Assembly (NCBI RefSeq): GCF_014192375.1
Contig: NZ_JACHXV010000002.1
Span: 235,569-299,568 of the forward strand
DNA: 64,000 nucleotides
Source: Endobacter medicaginis
GTDB taxonomy: Bacteria > Pseudomonadota > Alphaproteobacteria > Acetobacterales > Acetobacteraceae
Direction of reading: 5' to 3'
Shown here: positions 1-9,186 of the stretch, piece by piece
Position numbering within the stretch: position 1 is the stretch's first letter
How the letters are laid out: each line of letters starts with the position of its first letter
Translations under genes and position numbers: made by a program
Notes under the pieces: model-generated
What the model was told of the DNA's origin: nothing
Databases searched by the model: none
The model's input: the letters and a program-made list of their open reading frames with translations, nothing else

Positions 1-1718
1 CGCGCACCCTGCTGCCACACATCCGCAGACACGTTCAGAACCAGAGTGTCGAGCGAGAGCGACATCGTCGGCGCCAACGGCACATGCGTGTCGACGAGGA
101 GTTGGGTCACGGTGGTGACGGGTGCGGCCGTGTCGGAGAAGCTGACGCGGACCGCCTCGCTGCCCATCGCACCCGCTGCTGCGACGAACTGCAACTGCGC
201 GAGCTTTGCGGTCACCGCAGCGGGCGTGCCGGCAAAGCTCACAGTGGTGAAAGAATGGCCGCTCGCATCATGCAGGACACCGAGCGACGCGGAGTCCAGC
301 GTAACGCTGACCGTCACCTGCTGCGTGGGGCTCTCGCCGTAGATAGTGGCATTTCCAAAGATCGCGACGGGCACGATGCCGACATCGATCGAGGGCGCCT
401 GACCGGTCACGATCAGGTCGGCCGCGACCGCACTGCCGACCGTCTCCTGGCCGGCCTCGGAATTCGTTGGAGTGAGCGTGACCGTCGACAGATAAAGTGC
501 GATTGACGTCAGGCTGTTGGGATCCGTTGGATCGTAATACTCCCCATAGGCGGAATCGTTATAGTTCTCAACGATGAATTGCGACGGCATTGCATCGCAT
601 TTCTGCAAGTAGGCGACCATCTCCTTCGTTTCAGCGAGAAACTGCGAATCCATCCCTTTCGCTGCGGCATCGGTATTGTCGGGCGAGATGATGACCGACG
701 ATCTCAAGCCGTTTGCGTTGGCCCACTGGATCTGCTCGACGACATTGTCCCTGTACGCCTGCTCCCGGGCGAAGAAATAGCTCGGCGGGGTGTCGAAGCT
801 GATGCCTCCGCTGTAGAGTTCCGCCTGCCGCAGATAAGTATACCACGGGCTGGTCGCGAAGGGCTGCGTCAGATCGGCGCTGTAATCGTTGTCGCCTGCA
901 ATCGGTGCGATATTGAGTACGCCCATCGCTCTCGCGTTGTCGACGTAGGCTTCCCAGGACAGAAGCTCACGCTGCGTCCACGCATGTGACATGTCGACAT
1001 TGACGTTGGCCTGTTGAGGGAAGTTGCCGAGCGCGTGATAGAGAAAGCCGAACTGACCAAAATAGTCGGTGAAGAATCCAGGACCGGTCGAATAGGTTCC
1101 GTCGGCAGCTTGGTAGGTTTCGATCAGACCATCCTGGCTGACGCTGCTCCAGGCCTCACCGCCGGTCGCGGCGGTGGAAGCCAGCACGGTCAGCGCCGAT
1201 GGCGAACTGAAACCAGTGATCTGGTTAGCGGCAACGTTGGAGGCCACACCGAGCGCCGTGGCCTCGACATGAATCGTGTACACGTCTCCCGGAGCAATCG
1301 CATAATAATAGGCACCCCGGACAGCGTCGTAACTTGCACTCAGAGCCCGTTCACCATTCACCAGGCTATGGACGTTGTTCTCGATCTCAAAGACCGATCC
1401 ATTGCTGGCAAGAAGATCGGTGCCCACATAGAGATACTGTATGGTATGAGAATTGTTCTGTATCTGAACGATGGCTTCGGCATAGCCGAAGTTCGAACCG
1501 AACTCGGCAACGCCGCTTCCCCGTCCGGCAAATTCATTGGCCAAACTTGGTGTATACTGCGAGGACAGGTTCATCCCCACGCCGTGCATATAGAGCCCGA
1601 TGGCCTGCCCCGCGAGCGCCGCCTCGACCGCCGGGTCGAGAAGTTGCTCGAAATTGTAGGCGCTTCCGATGAATGTCGTTTCCACGTCACGGGAGGTGAC
1701 GTCGTTGTCAGACTTCAT
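1..1718 (-). CDS. Large secreted or surface-type protein, 3' part cut by window edge
   Basis: An uninterrupted minus-strand frame runs from ATG at 1718 to the left edge (572 codons seen), with a weak purine-rich site (GAAAGG) 12 bases upstream. I do not recognise a named family. There is no signal peptide. The sequence is acidic and rich in Asn, Ser, Thr, Gly and Tyr with almost no Cys. The first 200 residues look beta-rich. Residues about 220-400 resemble a glycosidase-like barrel segment (Trp/Tyr-rich, with a QIQWANANGLRSSVIISPDN stretch). From about residue 410 on there are beta-sandwich repeats of the kind found in large type I-secreted adhesins (TVTLTPTNSEAGQ, VTVSVTLDSASLGVL). Lack of an N-terminal signal fits type I secretion with a C-terminal signal outside the window, which is inference. 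Confidence 0.7.
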   Translation of the reverse strand, partial: MKSDNDVTSRDVETTFIGSAYNFEQLLDPAVEAALAGQAIGLYMHGVGMNLSSQYTPSLANEFAGRGSGVAEFGSNFGYAEAIVQIQNNSHTIQYLYVGTDLLASNGSVFEIENNVHSLVNGERALSASYDAVRGAYYYAIAPGDVYTIHVEATALGVASNVAANQITGFSSPSALTVLASTAATGGEAWSSVSQDGLIETYQAADGTYSTGPGFFTDYFGQFGFLYHALGNFPQQANVNVDMSHAWTQRELLSWEAYVDNARAMGVLNIAPIAGDNDYSADLTQPFATSPWYTYLRQAELYSGGISFDTPPSYFFAREQAYRDNVVEQIQWANANGLRSSVIISPDNTDAAAKGMDSQFLAETKEMVAYLQKCDAMPSQFIVENYNDSAYGEYYDPTDPNSLTSIALYLSTVTLTPTNSEAGQETVGSAVAADLIVTGQAPSIDVGIVPVAIFGNATIYGESPTQQVTVSVTLDSASLGVLHDASGHSFTTVSFAGTPAAVTAKLAQLQFVAAAGAMGSEAVRVSFSDTAAPVTTVTQLLVDTHVPLAPTMSLSLDTLVLNVSADVWQQGA

Positions 1719-2016
1719 CTGCTATCCGAGCCTTTCTGATGACGACACAGCGTCATGAACGCCGCCCATCAACTAGAACTCGAAAATCCTAACAAAAAGC
1801 TACCGAAATTCCCCCTTTTTTTTGGACAATTCCAATGACAAATCCAGATTTTTGTTCAAACGCTGCCTGGCATTCAACTGCGCCGGCCCGGTGTCTCAAA
1901 TTACTACTCGATAGAGGTCTTTTTAATTAAAGATCGACTTGCCTCGGTATGATTTTCTGACTTTTGTCGCGAGAGCAGGTTTCGCCCCGGCTATGATGGC
2001 AAGTGACCGGTAGAGG
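1719..2016. other. AT-rich intergenic region
   Basis: This 298-base stretch lies upstream of the large minus-strand gene and downstream of the amidase gene. It is clearly AT-richer than its neighbours and includes T- and A-runs around 1795-1830 and 1919-1935. It probably holds the promoter of the large gene, but I see no convincing -35/-10 pair and no gene. Confidence 0.4.
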
Positions 2017-2907
2017 TCAGCCGGTCGTCTGCATGTAGGACCCGACGGTGAAATAGGCATCGACCGCACGTGTCATGGCCGAGGCGACGTCGGCACGATG
2101 ATCCGCCCGGCGCAACGCCGCCTCATCGAGGCGATTGGACATGAAGCCCATCTCCACAAGGACGCTGGGGATGCTGGCCGATTTGAGCACCACGAAGCCG
2201 GCGTGCCGCTCCGGATTGTCGAGAAGTGCGACGCGCCCGCGGAGTGAGGCCACCACTGACCTCGCCATCTGCCCGGATTCACGCCGTGTCTCCTGACGGA
2301 CCAGCGAGGCGAGAATGGCGCGGACCTCAGGAGAGGTGCCTGCGAACTGGGGTCCCGCAAACCGATCAGCGCTGTTCTCACGCGCAGCAAGTGCTGCGGT
2401 CTGCCCGTCCGAAGCGTGATCCGACAGGGTGTAGACGCTGGCGCCGCGCACGGAAGGGTCGTGGAGCGCATCGGCGTGCATGGAAATGAACAGGGCGGCC
2501 CGGCGGCCCTGGGCGATGGCGACGCGATCCTCGAGCGGGATGAAGATGTCGCGATCACGCGTCCGCGCGACCCGGTAACGGCCGCCGGCCAGCAGACGCC
2601 GCTCGAGTTCCGCCGACGCCGCCTCGGCGATATGTTTCTCATAGGTGCCGGAGACCCCGATCGCGCCCGGATCCTTGCCGCCATGACCGGGGTCAAGCAC
2701 CACCAGCGGCGGCGGCGGTTTTGCGCCCCTGTGGACGGCCGGGGCGGCGAGATGCGACCGGGGTGCAGCCAGACCCAGAGCGGGGAACGCAGCCGGCAGG
2801 ACCAGCAGGGCCCGTCGCCCCAAACCGGATAAGGTCTGGCCGGAAGGGGGACGAGCGGTCGGGAGCGATGACTTGTTTTTGGTCAACACGTGCGTCCTGG
2901 CCCCCAT
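2017..2907 (-). CDS. N-acetylmuramoyl-L-alanine amidase (Amidase_3)
   Basis: This is a periplasmic zinc amidase that cleaves the bond between N-acetylmuramic acid and L-alanine, as in daughter-cell separation. The 296-residue protein has an N-terminal export signal with a twin arginine (GRRALLVLPAAF, residues 30-41), so Tat export, as for E. coli AmiC, is possible. The zinc ligands are visible: His75 in DPGHGG, a Glu near 90, His144 in SMHAD, and the catalytic Glu in VLVEMGFMSN near 248. There is no AMIN targeting domain, so it is a short version of the family. It is divergent from rne across a long leader, an arrangement common in alphaproteobacteria. Confidence 0.9.
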   Translation of the reverse strand: MGARTHVLTKNKSSLPTARPPSGQTLSGLGRRALLVLPAAFPALGLAAPRSHLAAPAVHRGAKPPPPLVVLDPGHGGKDPGAIGVSGTYEKHIAEAASAELERRLLAGGRYRVARTRDRDIFIPLEDRVAIAQGRRAALFISMHADALHDPSVRGASVYTLSDHASDGQTAALAARENSADRFAGPQFAGTSPEVRAILASLVRQETRRESGQMARSVVASLRGRVALLDNPERHAGFVVLKSASIPSVLVEMGFMSNRLDEAALRRADHRADVASAMTRAVDAYFTVGSYMQTTG

Positions 2908-3410
2908 AACTCACGGGCGACAACGGGTTGCGCGCCGTTCCTAATGCGCAATCTAGGAATTTCGCGGCCACGATGCACCCGTTTTATGTGACCGGGGGCG
3001 AGGCAGGCAGGCGCGCTTGCGGCGGCGCGCCGTTTGCGGCATGTTATGTGTGTCAAGACATTGCGTGCGGCGTGCTGCGCGGGAATGCGCTGGACAGCTT
3101 TCGTCCGACCATCGCGCGGGCCAGTGGCAGCAATGCCGAGCTTGATGCGACGTCAATGACGCGCCGGCGACGAGCCGGCAACGACGACAGGACCCCGTTT
3201 CAGCCCCTATGCAGCCTTTCGCGACGCGCTCCGCACCTCTGACAATCCGGACCGGTCATTTGACCGTGCCCGTCGCGTCGGTGTCGAGCCTTCCCGCGAA
3301 GCCGGACCTGCCGACGCGGCCGGACACCCTCTTCTCCTTTCCCATCGGCCTGACAGCGCGCCGCACCGCAGGTGCCGCCGCGCGCCGGGCCCACCGGAGT
3401 TCTCTCCTTA
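2908..3410. other. Divergent control region of amidase gene and rne
   Basis: About 500 bases without a credible gene separate the two divergent starts. The interval must hold both promoters and, by analogy with other bacteria, a long 5' leader for rne used in autoregulation. A short AT-rich patch lies near 3038-3064, but I cannot assign firm promoter boxes or a leader fold. Confidence 0.4.
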
Positions 3411-6263
3411 ATGACCAAACGTATGTTGATCGACACGAGCCACGCGGAAGAAACCCGCGTGGTCGTGCTGGATTCTAACCGACTCGAAGATTACGACGTC
3501 GAAACCGCCGCGAAGAAGCAGCTCAAGGGCAATATCTATCTCGCCAAGGTCGTTCGCGTCGAACCGAGCCTGCAGGCGGCGTTCGTCGAGTATGGCGGCA
3601 ACCGGCACGGATTTCTGGCCTTCGCCGAGATCCATCCCGACTATTACCAGATCCCCGTCGCCGATCGGCTCAAGCTGATCGCCGCTCAGGAGGAAGAGGC
3701 CCGCGCCGAGGAGGCCCGCGCCGAGGCAGAACAGGAACGCGCCGAGGCGCTTGCCGCCCAGCGTCAGGCCACGCGCGGCGAGAGCGATGCCGAGGCCGCC
3801 GACGATGAGCCGAGCGGCGCTGAGGCCGCCGCCGAGACCGACGAGCGCGCAGAAGACGAGGCCGGCGCCAGCGATGAGCCGGCGGCGGAAGGCGAGATCC
3901 TGCCGCCCGAGAGCCTCGGTGGCGAGGACGACCGCCGCGACACCGCCCCGCGCCGGCCGAAGATGCGCCACTACACCATCCAGGAAGTGATCCGCCGCCG
4001 CCAGATCCTGTTGGTGCAGGTCGTCAAGGAGGAGCGCGGCAACAAGGGTGCGGCCCTGACCACCTACATCTCGCTCGCCGGCCGCTTCTGCGTGCTGATG
4101 CCGAACTCGCTGCGCGATGGCGGGGTGTCGCGCAAGATCACCTCGGCGGCCGACCGCCGGCGCCTCAAGGAGATCACCGCCGAGCTGGAGATCCCGCGCG
4201 GTATGGGCATGATCGTGCGTACCGCCGGTGCGCAGCGGCCGCGCGCCGAGATCAAGCGCGACTGCGAATACCTGCTCGAGCTGTGGGACGAGATTCGCGA
4301 GCGCACGCTCGCCTCGGTCGCGCCTGCGCTGATCCATGAGGAAGCCAGCCTGATCCGCCGCGCGATCCGCGACGGCTACTCGCGCGACATCGAGGAAGTG
4401 GTGGTCGATGGCGAGCCGGGCTGGCGCAGCGTGCGCGAGTTCATGCGCACGCTGATGCCCGACCACACCCGCAAGGTGCAGCTCTGGAACGGCAACCAGC
4501 CGCTGTTCTCGCATTACCAGGTCGAGGGTCATCTCGACTCGCTGCACAATCCGACCGTGCAGCTCCGCTCGGGTGGCTATCTGGTGATCAACCAGACCGA
4601 GGCGCTGGTGGCGATCGACGTCAATTCCGGACGCGCCACCCGCGAGCGCGGCATCGAGGAGACGGCGTTCCGCACCAACATGGAGGCCGCCGACGAGGTC
4701 GCCCGCCAGCTCAGACTGCGCGATCTGGCCGGGCTGATCGTCATCGACTTCATCGACATGGAGAGCCGCCGGCACAATTCGGCCGTCGAGCGTCGCCTGA
4801 AGGAAGCGCTCAAGGACGACCGCGCCCGTATCCAGGTCGGCTCGATCAGTGCCTTCGGCCTGATGGAGATGAGCCGTCAGCGGCTGCGTCCGTCGGTGGC
4901 GGAATCGAGCCTGTCGCCCTGTCCGCACTGCGCCGGCACCGGCATGGTCCGCGGCACCGAGAGTGCGGCGCTGCATGTGCTGCGGGTGATCGGGGAAGAG
5001 GGAGCGAAGCGCCGCGCGGCCGAGATCCTGGTGCATGTCGCAAGCCCGGTGGCGATTTATGTTCTCAACCACAAGCGCGTCTGGCTGGCGGAGATCGAGG
5101 CGCGCTACGGGCTGGTGGTGAATTTCGCCGCCGACGACTCGCTGCTGGCGTCGCAGGTGCGCATCGACCGCACCCGCGTCGCCGAGCCGGTGGACATGCG
5201 CGCCGCCCGCGCGCCGGACTCCGTCCCCCTGCCTCTGCCGCAGGCGACCGAGGCGGCGATCGAAGAGTCCGAGACCGAGGATGACGAGGACGAGGCGGGC
5301 GAGTCGTCCGGTGCGCCCGACAGCCGCGCCAGCAGCCCGGAGGCTGGTGACGACCAGCGCCGTCGCCGTCGCCGTCGCCGTCGCCGCGGCGGTCGCCGTG
5401 ACGACGCCAGCCCGATGCCGCTCGATGCCGAGCAGCCGGACATTGCCGATCACGCGGCCGATGCAGGCGACGAGCCTGCCGAGGCGAGCGTAGCCAGCGA
5501 AGCCGAGGATGGCGTGCCGGAGGACGCAACCGGCGCCGAAGGCGCGGCGGCCGAGGAAGCCGGTCGCCGTCGCGGCCGTCGCGGTGGCCGCCGCCGGGGT
5601 CGCGACCGTGACCGCGAGCGTGGCGAGACGGCGGCCCCCGCTCCCGCTCCCGTCCACACCGGCCCGACTCCGGCCGATCCGTTCGGCGATGCCGGATTCG
5701 ACATCTTCGAGGCTCTCGAGGGCGACAGCGCGCATCGCAGCGGTCCGCTGCCGGCGAGCGTGATCGAGGCACTTGCGGCTGAGCCGGTGGACGCGGCACC
5801 GATGGACGAGGCGACGGGCGAGACAAGTGTCGCACCGCCGTCGGTGCTCCCGGCCGAGCCCGTCGCAGCCGCCGAGGCGGAGACGGCAGAGCCGGCGAAG
5901 AAGCCGCGCCGGTCGCGGCGCAAGGCCGAGACGGCCGACACCGAACCGGCCGCCACGGAGATGGCCGCGGAGACGGCGGCACCGGCCGCCAAGCCGCGCC
6001 GCACCCGCGCCAAGGCCGCTGCCGAGACTGCGCCGCTGCCGGAGGCCGAGCCGGCAAAACCGGCCCGGCGCAGCCGCCGCAAGACCGCCGAGCCGGTGGC
6101 GGCGGAGCCGGTCGCGGCGGTTGCCGAGGATGTCGCCGTGGAGCCGGCCGTCGTTGCCGTATCGGAAGAGGACGTCCAGGCCGCCGACAACGCGCCGAAG
6201 CCGGTGCTGATCGAGGCCGGCACCGCCCCCGCCGCGCCCCGCGCGGGCTGGTGGCGCCGCTGA
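3411..6263 (+). CDS. rne: Ribonuclease E (Rne/Rng family)
   Basis: Endoribonuclease and scaffold of the RNA degradosome. I chose the ATG at 3411 because the protein then begins MTKRMLID, as in alphaproteobacterial homologues; in-frame codons back to 3372 lack this match. Product 950 residues. The S1 RNA-binding domain (about 37-230) is split by an acidic Glu/Ala-rich insertion (about 94-183). Catalytic aspartates appear as Asp403 (AIDVNSG) and Asp446 (IDFIDM). The zinc-link is CPHCAGTG (504-511). The C-terminal third is low complexity, with alternating acidic-alanine stretches and arginine runs near 665 and 735, which fits RNA binding and a natively unfolded scaffold. Confidence 0.95.
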   Translation: MTKRMLIDTSHAEETRVVVLDSNRLEDYDVETAAKKQLKGNIYLAKVVRVEPSLQAAFVEYGGNRHGFLAFAEIHPDYYQIPVADRLKLIAAQEEEARAEEARAEAEQERAEALAAQRQATRGESDAEAADDEPSGAEAAAETDERAEDEAGASDEPAAEGEILPPESLGGEDDRRDTAPRRPKMRHYTIQEVIRRRQILLVQVVKEERGNKGAALTTYISLAGRFCVLMPNSLRDGGVSRKITSAADRRRLKEITAELEIPRGMGMIVRTAGAQRPRAEIKRDCEYLLELWDEIRERTLASVAPALIHEEASLIRRAIRDGYSRDIEEVVVDGEPGWRSVREFMRTLMPDHTRKVQLWNGNQPLFSHYQVEGHLDSLHNPTVQLRSGGYLVINQTEALVAIDVNSGRATRERGIEETAFRTNMEAADEVARQLRLRDLAGLIVIDFIDMESRRHNSAVERRLKEALKDDRARIQVGSISAFGLMEMSRQRLRPSVAESSLSPCPHCAGTGMVRGTESAALHVLRVIGEEGAKRRAAEILVHVASPVAIYVLNHKRVWLAEIEARYGLVVNFAADDSLLASQVRIDRTRVAEPVDMRAARAPDSVPLPLPQATEAAIEESETEDDEDEAGESSGAPDSRASSPEAGDDQRRRRRRRRRRGGRRDDASPMPLDAEQPDIADHAADAGDEPAEASVASEAEDGVPEDATGAEGAAAEEAGRRRGRRGGRRRGRDRDRERGETAAPAPAPVHTGPTPADPFGDAGFDIFEALEGDSAHRSGPLPASVIEALAAEPVDAAPMDEATGETSVAPPSVLPAEPVAAAEAETAEPAKKPRRSRRKAETADTEPAATEMAAETAAPAAKPRRTRAKAAAETAPLPEAEPAKPARRSRRKTAEPVAAEPVAAVAEDVAVEPAVVAVSEEDVQAADNAPKPVLIEAGTAPAAPRAGWWRR

Positions 6264-6276
6264 ACTGAACCGGATG

Positions 6277-6310
6277 GCCCGGGGCCGGCGCATATCCGCC
6301 GGTCCCGGGC
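6277..6310. terminator. Bidirectional hairpin between rne and the convergent hydrolase gene
   Basis: GCCCGGGGCCGGCG (6277-6290) pairs with CGCCGGTCCCGGGC (6297-6310) over 14 pairs including one G-U, with a six-base loop. There is no long T-run, but it sits between two convergent genes, so termination for both is likely. Confidence 0.6.
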
Positions 6311-6316
6311 TCCGTT

Positions 6317-7021
6317 TCAGCCTGAGGCGACGATCGCCTGACGGATCACACCGGCGACCGCATCGGGTGCCGACAGCAGCGCCATGTGGCTGGTCGGCAG
6401 GATGCTCAGCGTCGCCATCATCCGGTCCGCCACCTCATGCTGCAACGATGGGCTGACCGCGCGGTCGTCGCTTGCGAGGACATACCAGCAGGGCCGGTCA
6501 CTCCAGGCCGCCTGGCTCACCGCATCGCCGAAGGTCGCGGCCCCCAGCGGCGTCTGTGTCGCGGCCAGCAGCCGCGCCTCCGACTCCGGCAGGTCTTGGG
6601 CGATGTCGGCGATCCAGCTCGAGGCCGCCATCAGCAGACGACCGTCGCTGTCCGGGGCAATCCCGCCCAGCGCCGGCGGCGCGGGATGGGCGGCGACCTG
6701 ATCGCCGGTCGACTCGCCGGGACGCGGCGCGAAGGCCGCGACATAGACCAGGGCCGCGACCTTGGGATGCACACCGGCCTCGGTGATCACCGTGCCACCC
6801 CAGCTGTGGCCGACCAGCACCACGCGGCCGGACGCACGTTCGATCGCCGCCCGGGTGGCAGCGACGTCATCGGAAAGCCTGGTGGTCGGGTTCTGCACCG
6901 CGATCACCTCGACGCCGTCGGCGAGCAGCCGCCGGATCACCCGTCGCCAGTTCGTCGCATCGGCCCAGGCACCATGGACGAGGACCACGCTCGGACGTGC
7001 TTTCGAATGCCCCGTCATCAC
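6317..7021 (-). CDS. Alpha/beta hydrolase
   Basis: A 234-residue cytoplasmic alpha/beta-hydrolase. The oxyanion segment HGAWADATNW (16-25) and the nucleophile elbow GHSWGG (Ser73) are clear. An Asp in LASDDRAVSP and a His in LPTSHMALLS near the C terminus complete the triad. The sequence type matches small esterase/salicylate-esterase-like hydrolases; the substrate cannot be read from sequence. It starts ATGATG and follows the next upstream hydrolase gene by one base, so the two are co-transcribed. Confidence 0.85.
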   Translation of the reverse strand: MMTGHSKARPSVVLVHGAWADATNWRRVIRRLLADGVEVIAVQNPTTRLSDDVAATRAAIERASGRVVLVGHSWGGTVITEAGVHPKVAALVYVAAFAPRPGESTGDQVAAHPAPPALGGIAPDSDGRLLMAASSWIADIAQDLPESEARLLAATQTPLGAATFGDAVSQAAWSDRPCWYVLASDDRAVSPSLQHEVADRMMATLSILPTSHMALLSAPDAVAGVIRQAIVASG

Positions 7022-7022
7022 C

Positions 7023-7859
7023 TCACCCCGCCACGAAGACCAGCAGTTCGGGATTGATCACCGAGGCGTGGGTGGTCAGCATGCCGTGTGCATAACCGGG
7101 AAAGACGCGCAACGTGCCATGTCGCAGCTTGCCGATGGCGCGATGGGCCGAAATGTCGATCGGCACGATCTGGTCGTCATCGCCGTGCATGATCAGCGTG
7201 GGCAGGGTGATCGCCTCCAGATCCGCCGTCTGGTCGGTCTCCGAGAAGGCCCTGATGCCGTCGTGGTGCGCCTTCGCACTCCCCATCATCCCCTGCCGCC
7301 ACCAATTGTCGATCACGCCCTGCTGGATCTCGGCGCCGGGGCGGTTGAAGCCGTAGAACGGACCCGAGGCGATATCGCGATAGAACTGCGCCCGGCGGGT
7401 TGCGACATCGGCGCGGAAACCGTCGAACAGCGACATCGGCAGCCCGCCGGGATGGTCGGCGGTCGCCACCATCAGCGGCGGCACCGCCGAGACCAGCACC
7501 GCCCTGGCCGCGCGGCCCGAGGGCTGGCCATGACGGACGACGTAGCGGGCAACCTCGCCGCCGCCGGTGGAATGCCCGACATGTACCACACCATGCAGGT
7601 CGAGGGCCTCGACCACGGCGAAGGCATCGGCCGCATAATGGTCCATATCGTGGCCCTCGCTCACCTGGGCCGAACGCCCATGGCCACGGCGGTCATGGGC
7701 GACGACGCGGAAGCCCTGCGCTGCGAAGAACAGCATCTGCGCGTCCCAGTCATCCGACGAGAGCGGCCAGCCGTGATGGAACATCACCACCGGCGCATCC
7801 ACCGGACCCCAATCCTTGTAGAAGATATCGACTCCGTCTGATGTTTTGACGAATGGCAT
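7023..7859 (-). CDS. Alpha/beta hydrolase, non-heme haloperoxidase/arylesterase type
   Basis: A 278-residue hydrolase. I start at ATG 7859 (MPFVKTSDGVDIFYKDWG), which matches the family N terminus; earlier in-frame codons overlap the divergent regulator. Motifs are HHGWPLSSDDW (oxyanion), GHSTGGGE with Ser97 as nucleophile, HGDDDQIVP and YAHGM for the acid and His. Cofactor-free chloroperoxidases and esterases share this pattern. It forms a pair with the hydrolase gene downstream and is divergent from a LysR-type gene, which is therefore its likely regulator. Confidence 0.88.
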   Translation of the reverse strand: MPFVKTSDGVDIFYKDWGPVDAPVVMFHHGWPLSSDDWDAQMLFFAAQGFRVVAHDRRGHGRSAQVSEGHDMDHYAADAFAVVEALDLHGVVHVGHSTGGGEVARYVVRHGQPSGRAARAVLVSAVPPLMVATADHPGGLPMSLFDGFRADVATRRAQFYRDIASGPFYGFNRPGAEIQQGVIDNWWRQGMMGSAKAHHDGIRAFSETDQTADLEAITLPTLIMHGDDDQIVPIDISAHRAIGKLRHGTLRVFPGYAHGMLTTHASVINPELLVFVAG

Positions 7860-7954
7860 GGATATTCCCCGATTGCGGACAGCTCCAAGAGCTATCAGCT
7901 TGAGGTGGATGCCGGCGATGTCGTTCCGGGTTAGACACAATAACGGGAGACGAG

Positions 7955-8872
7955 ATGATGGATTGTGTCGGGATCGAGCTGTTCGTCGCCGTCGCCGGTG
8001 GCGCGACACTGGCGAAGGCCGCACAGCGTCTGCGGATCACACCGATGTCGGCCACACGACGGCTTGCCGCACTCGAACGCGAGCTGGGCGTGCGGCTGGT
8101 GCACCGCACCACACGGGCCATCGCTCTGACGGCGGAGGGTCTCGCCTTCCTGCCGCATGCGCACCGGCTGATCGTCGAACACGCGGCAGCACGCGCCTCG
8201 GTCCGCGCCGGCGAGGACGGGCCCAGCGGCAGGCTGCGTCTGACCAGCTCGGTCGCATTCGGGCGCAGGATCGTCGCACCTCTGCTGGTCGAGCTGCTAC
8301 GCGAGCACCCGGCGGTGTCGGCCGAGCTGCTGATGACCGACAGCGTGGTCGATCTCGTCGCCGAGGGGCTCGATCTCGCCGTCCGGATCGCCGACCTCGC
8401 CGACAATCGCCTGATCGCGCGGCGACTGGCGCCCAATCCTCGGGAGCTGGTCGCCACCCGCGCCTATCTCGATCAGGCCGGCTCGCCGCGCACGCTGGAC
8501 GAGCTCGGCGAGCATGACTGCCTGGCAATCACCGGCACCGGGCACTGGACGTTCCTCGCCGACCAGGCGCCGGTGCGCCATCGGATCGAGGGCCGGTTCA
8601 CCGCGAACTCGATCGACGGACTGCGGGCCGCCTGCCTCGGCGGTGCCGGCATCGCCAACCTGTCCGCCTGGTTCGTGCGCGACGATCTCGCCCGCGGCGC
8701 GCTGGTGCGTGTGCGGCTGGCAGACGCAACACCGCAGCCGCTCTCGATCTGGGCGGTCTATGCGAGCCAGCGCCTGCTGCCGCCGAGGACACGGGTGTTC
8801 GTCGACGCACTCGCCAGGCGGCTGCGCGACTGGTGCGCGCCGGATCCGGCGGTCAGCTCGCCAGCGGGGTGA
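7955..8872 (+). CDS. LysR-family transcriptional regulator
   Basis: A 305-residue LTTR with an N-terminal winged helix-turn-helix (residues 1-60; LAKAAQRLRITPMSATRRLAALE region) and a periplasmic-binding-protein-like effector domain (about 90-295). It starts at ATGATG after GGGAGA. It is divergent from the two alpha/beta hydrolase genes with 95 bases between starts, the classical layout for LTTR control of the neighbouring operon. Its 3' end overlaps the convergent small gene at 8853. Confidence 0.9.
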   Translation: MMDCVGIELFVAVAGGATLAKAAQRLRITPMSATRRLAALERELGVRLVHRTTRAIALTAEGLAFLPHAHRLIVEHAAARASVRAGEDGPSGRLRLTSSVAFGRRIVAPLLVELLREHPAVSAELLMTDSVVDLVAEGLDLAVRIADLADNRLIARRLAPNPRELVATRAYLDQAGSPRTLDELGEHDCLAITGTGHWTFLADQAPVRHRIEGRFTANSIDGLRAACLGGAGIANLSAWFVRDDLARGALVRVRLADATPQPLSIWAVYASQRLLPPRTRVFVDALARRLRDWCAPDPAVSSPAG

Positions 8873-9176
8873 ACTGCGCGAACATCGCACCGAATTCCGG
8901 CAGCTCGCGCAGCGGCACATAATCGCACACCGCGGCGAAGCGTGCCCAGAGCGCGCCGGCCTGCGGATCGGCGTGGGCGCGCTCGATGCCGCCCGGCTGC
9001 CATTCGAACACCTCGATCACCGTGCCGTCCGCGGCCCGCATCGCCAGTGCCGGGCGGTCGGTGGCCAGCCCCAGGCGACGCAGGATCGGAACATGGTCGG
9101 CGACCAGGCGCTCGAGCTCCGCCGCCTGGCCAGGATGCGGACGGTAGCCGACGATCACCATCTCACCCGCCGCCAT
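8853..9176 (-). CDS. Conserved small protein, possible dimeric alpha/beta-barrel fold
   Basis: A 107-residue protein. I prefer ATG at 9176, preceded by GAGGTGG, over a GTG at 9185. The pattern (VIVGYRPHPGQAAELERLV at the start, then FEWQPGG and a helix) resembles small ferredoxin-like or antibiotic-biosynthesis-monooxygenase-like proteins, but this is a fold guess. It lies just after the aminotransferase gene on the same strand and is probably co-transcribed with it. Its 3' end overlaps the LysR gene by 20 bases, convergently. Confidence 0.65.
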   Translation of the reverse strand: MAAGEMVIVGYRPHPGQAAELERLVADHVPILRRLGLATDRPALAMRAADGTVIEVFEWQPGGIERAHADPQAGALWARFAAVCDYVPLRELPEFGAMFAQFTPLAS

Positions 9177-9186
9177 CGCCGCCACC

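Noticed and set aside
1014-1739. A 241-codon plus-strand frame near the left edge
   Set aside because: The opposite strand carries a continuous, protein-like 572-codon frame to the edge; the plus frame is its shadow.
5340-5400. Simple GCCGTC-type repeat in rne considered as a tandem repeat or CRISPR-like array
   Set aside because: It encodes the arginine run of the RNase E tail; there are no spacers. I saw no CRISPR array anywhere in the window.
3408-6293. A 961-codon minus-strand frame opposite rne
   Set aside because: It mirrors rne codons, has no family resemblance, and rne itself is unmistakable.
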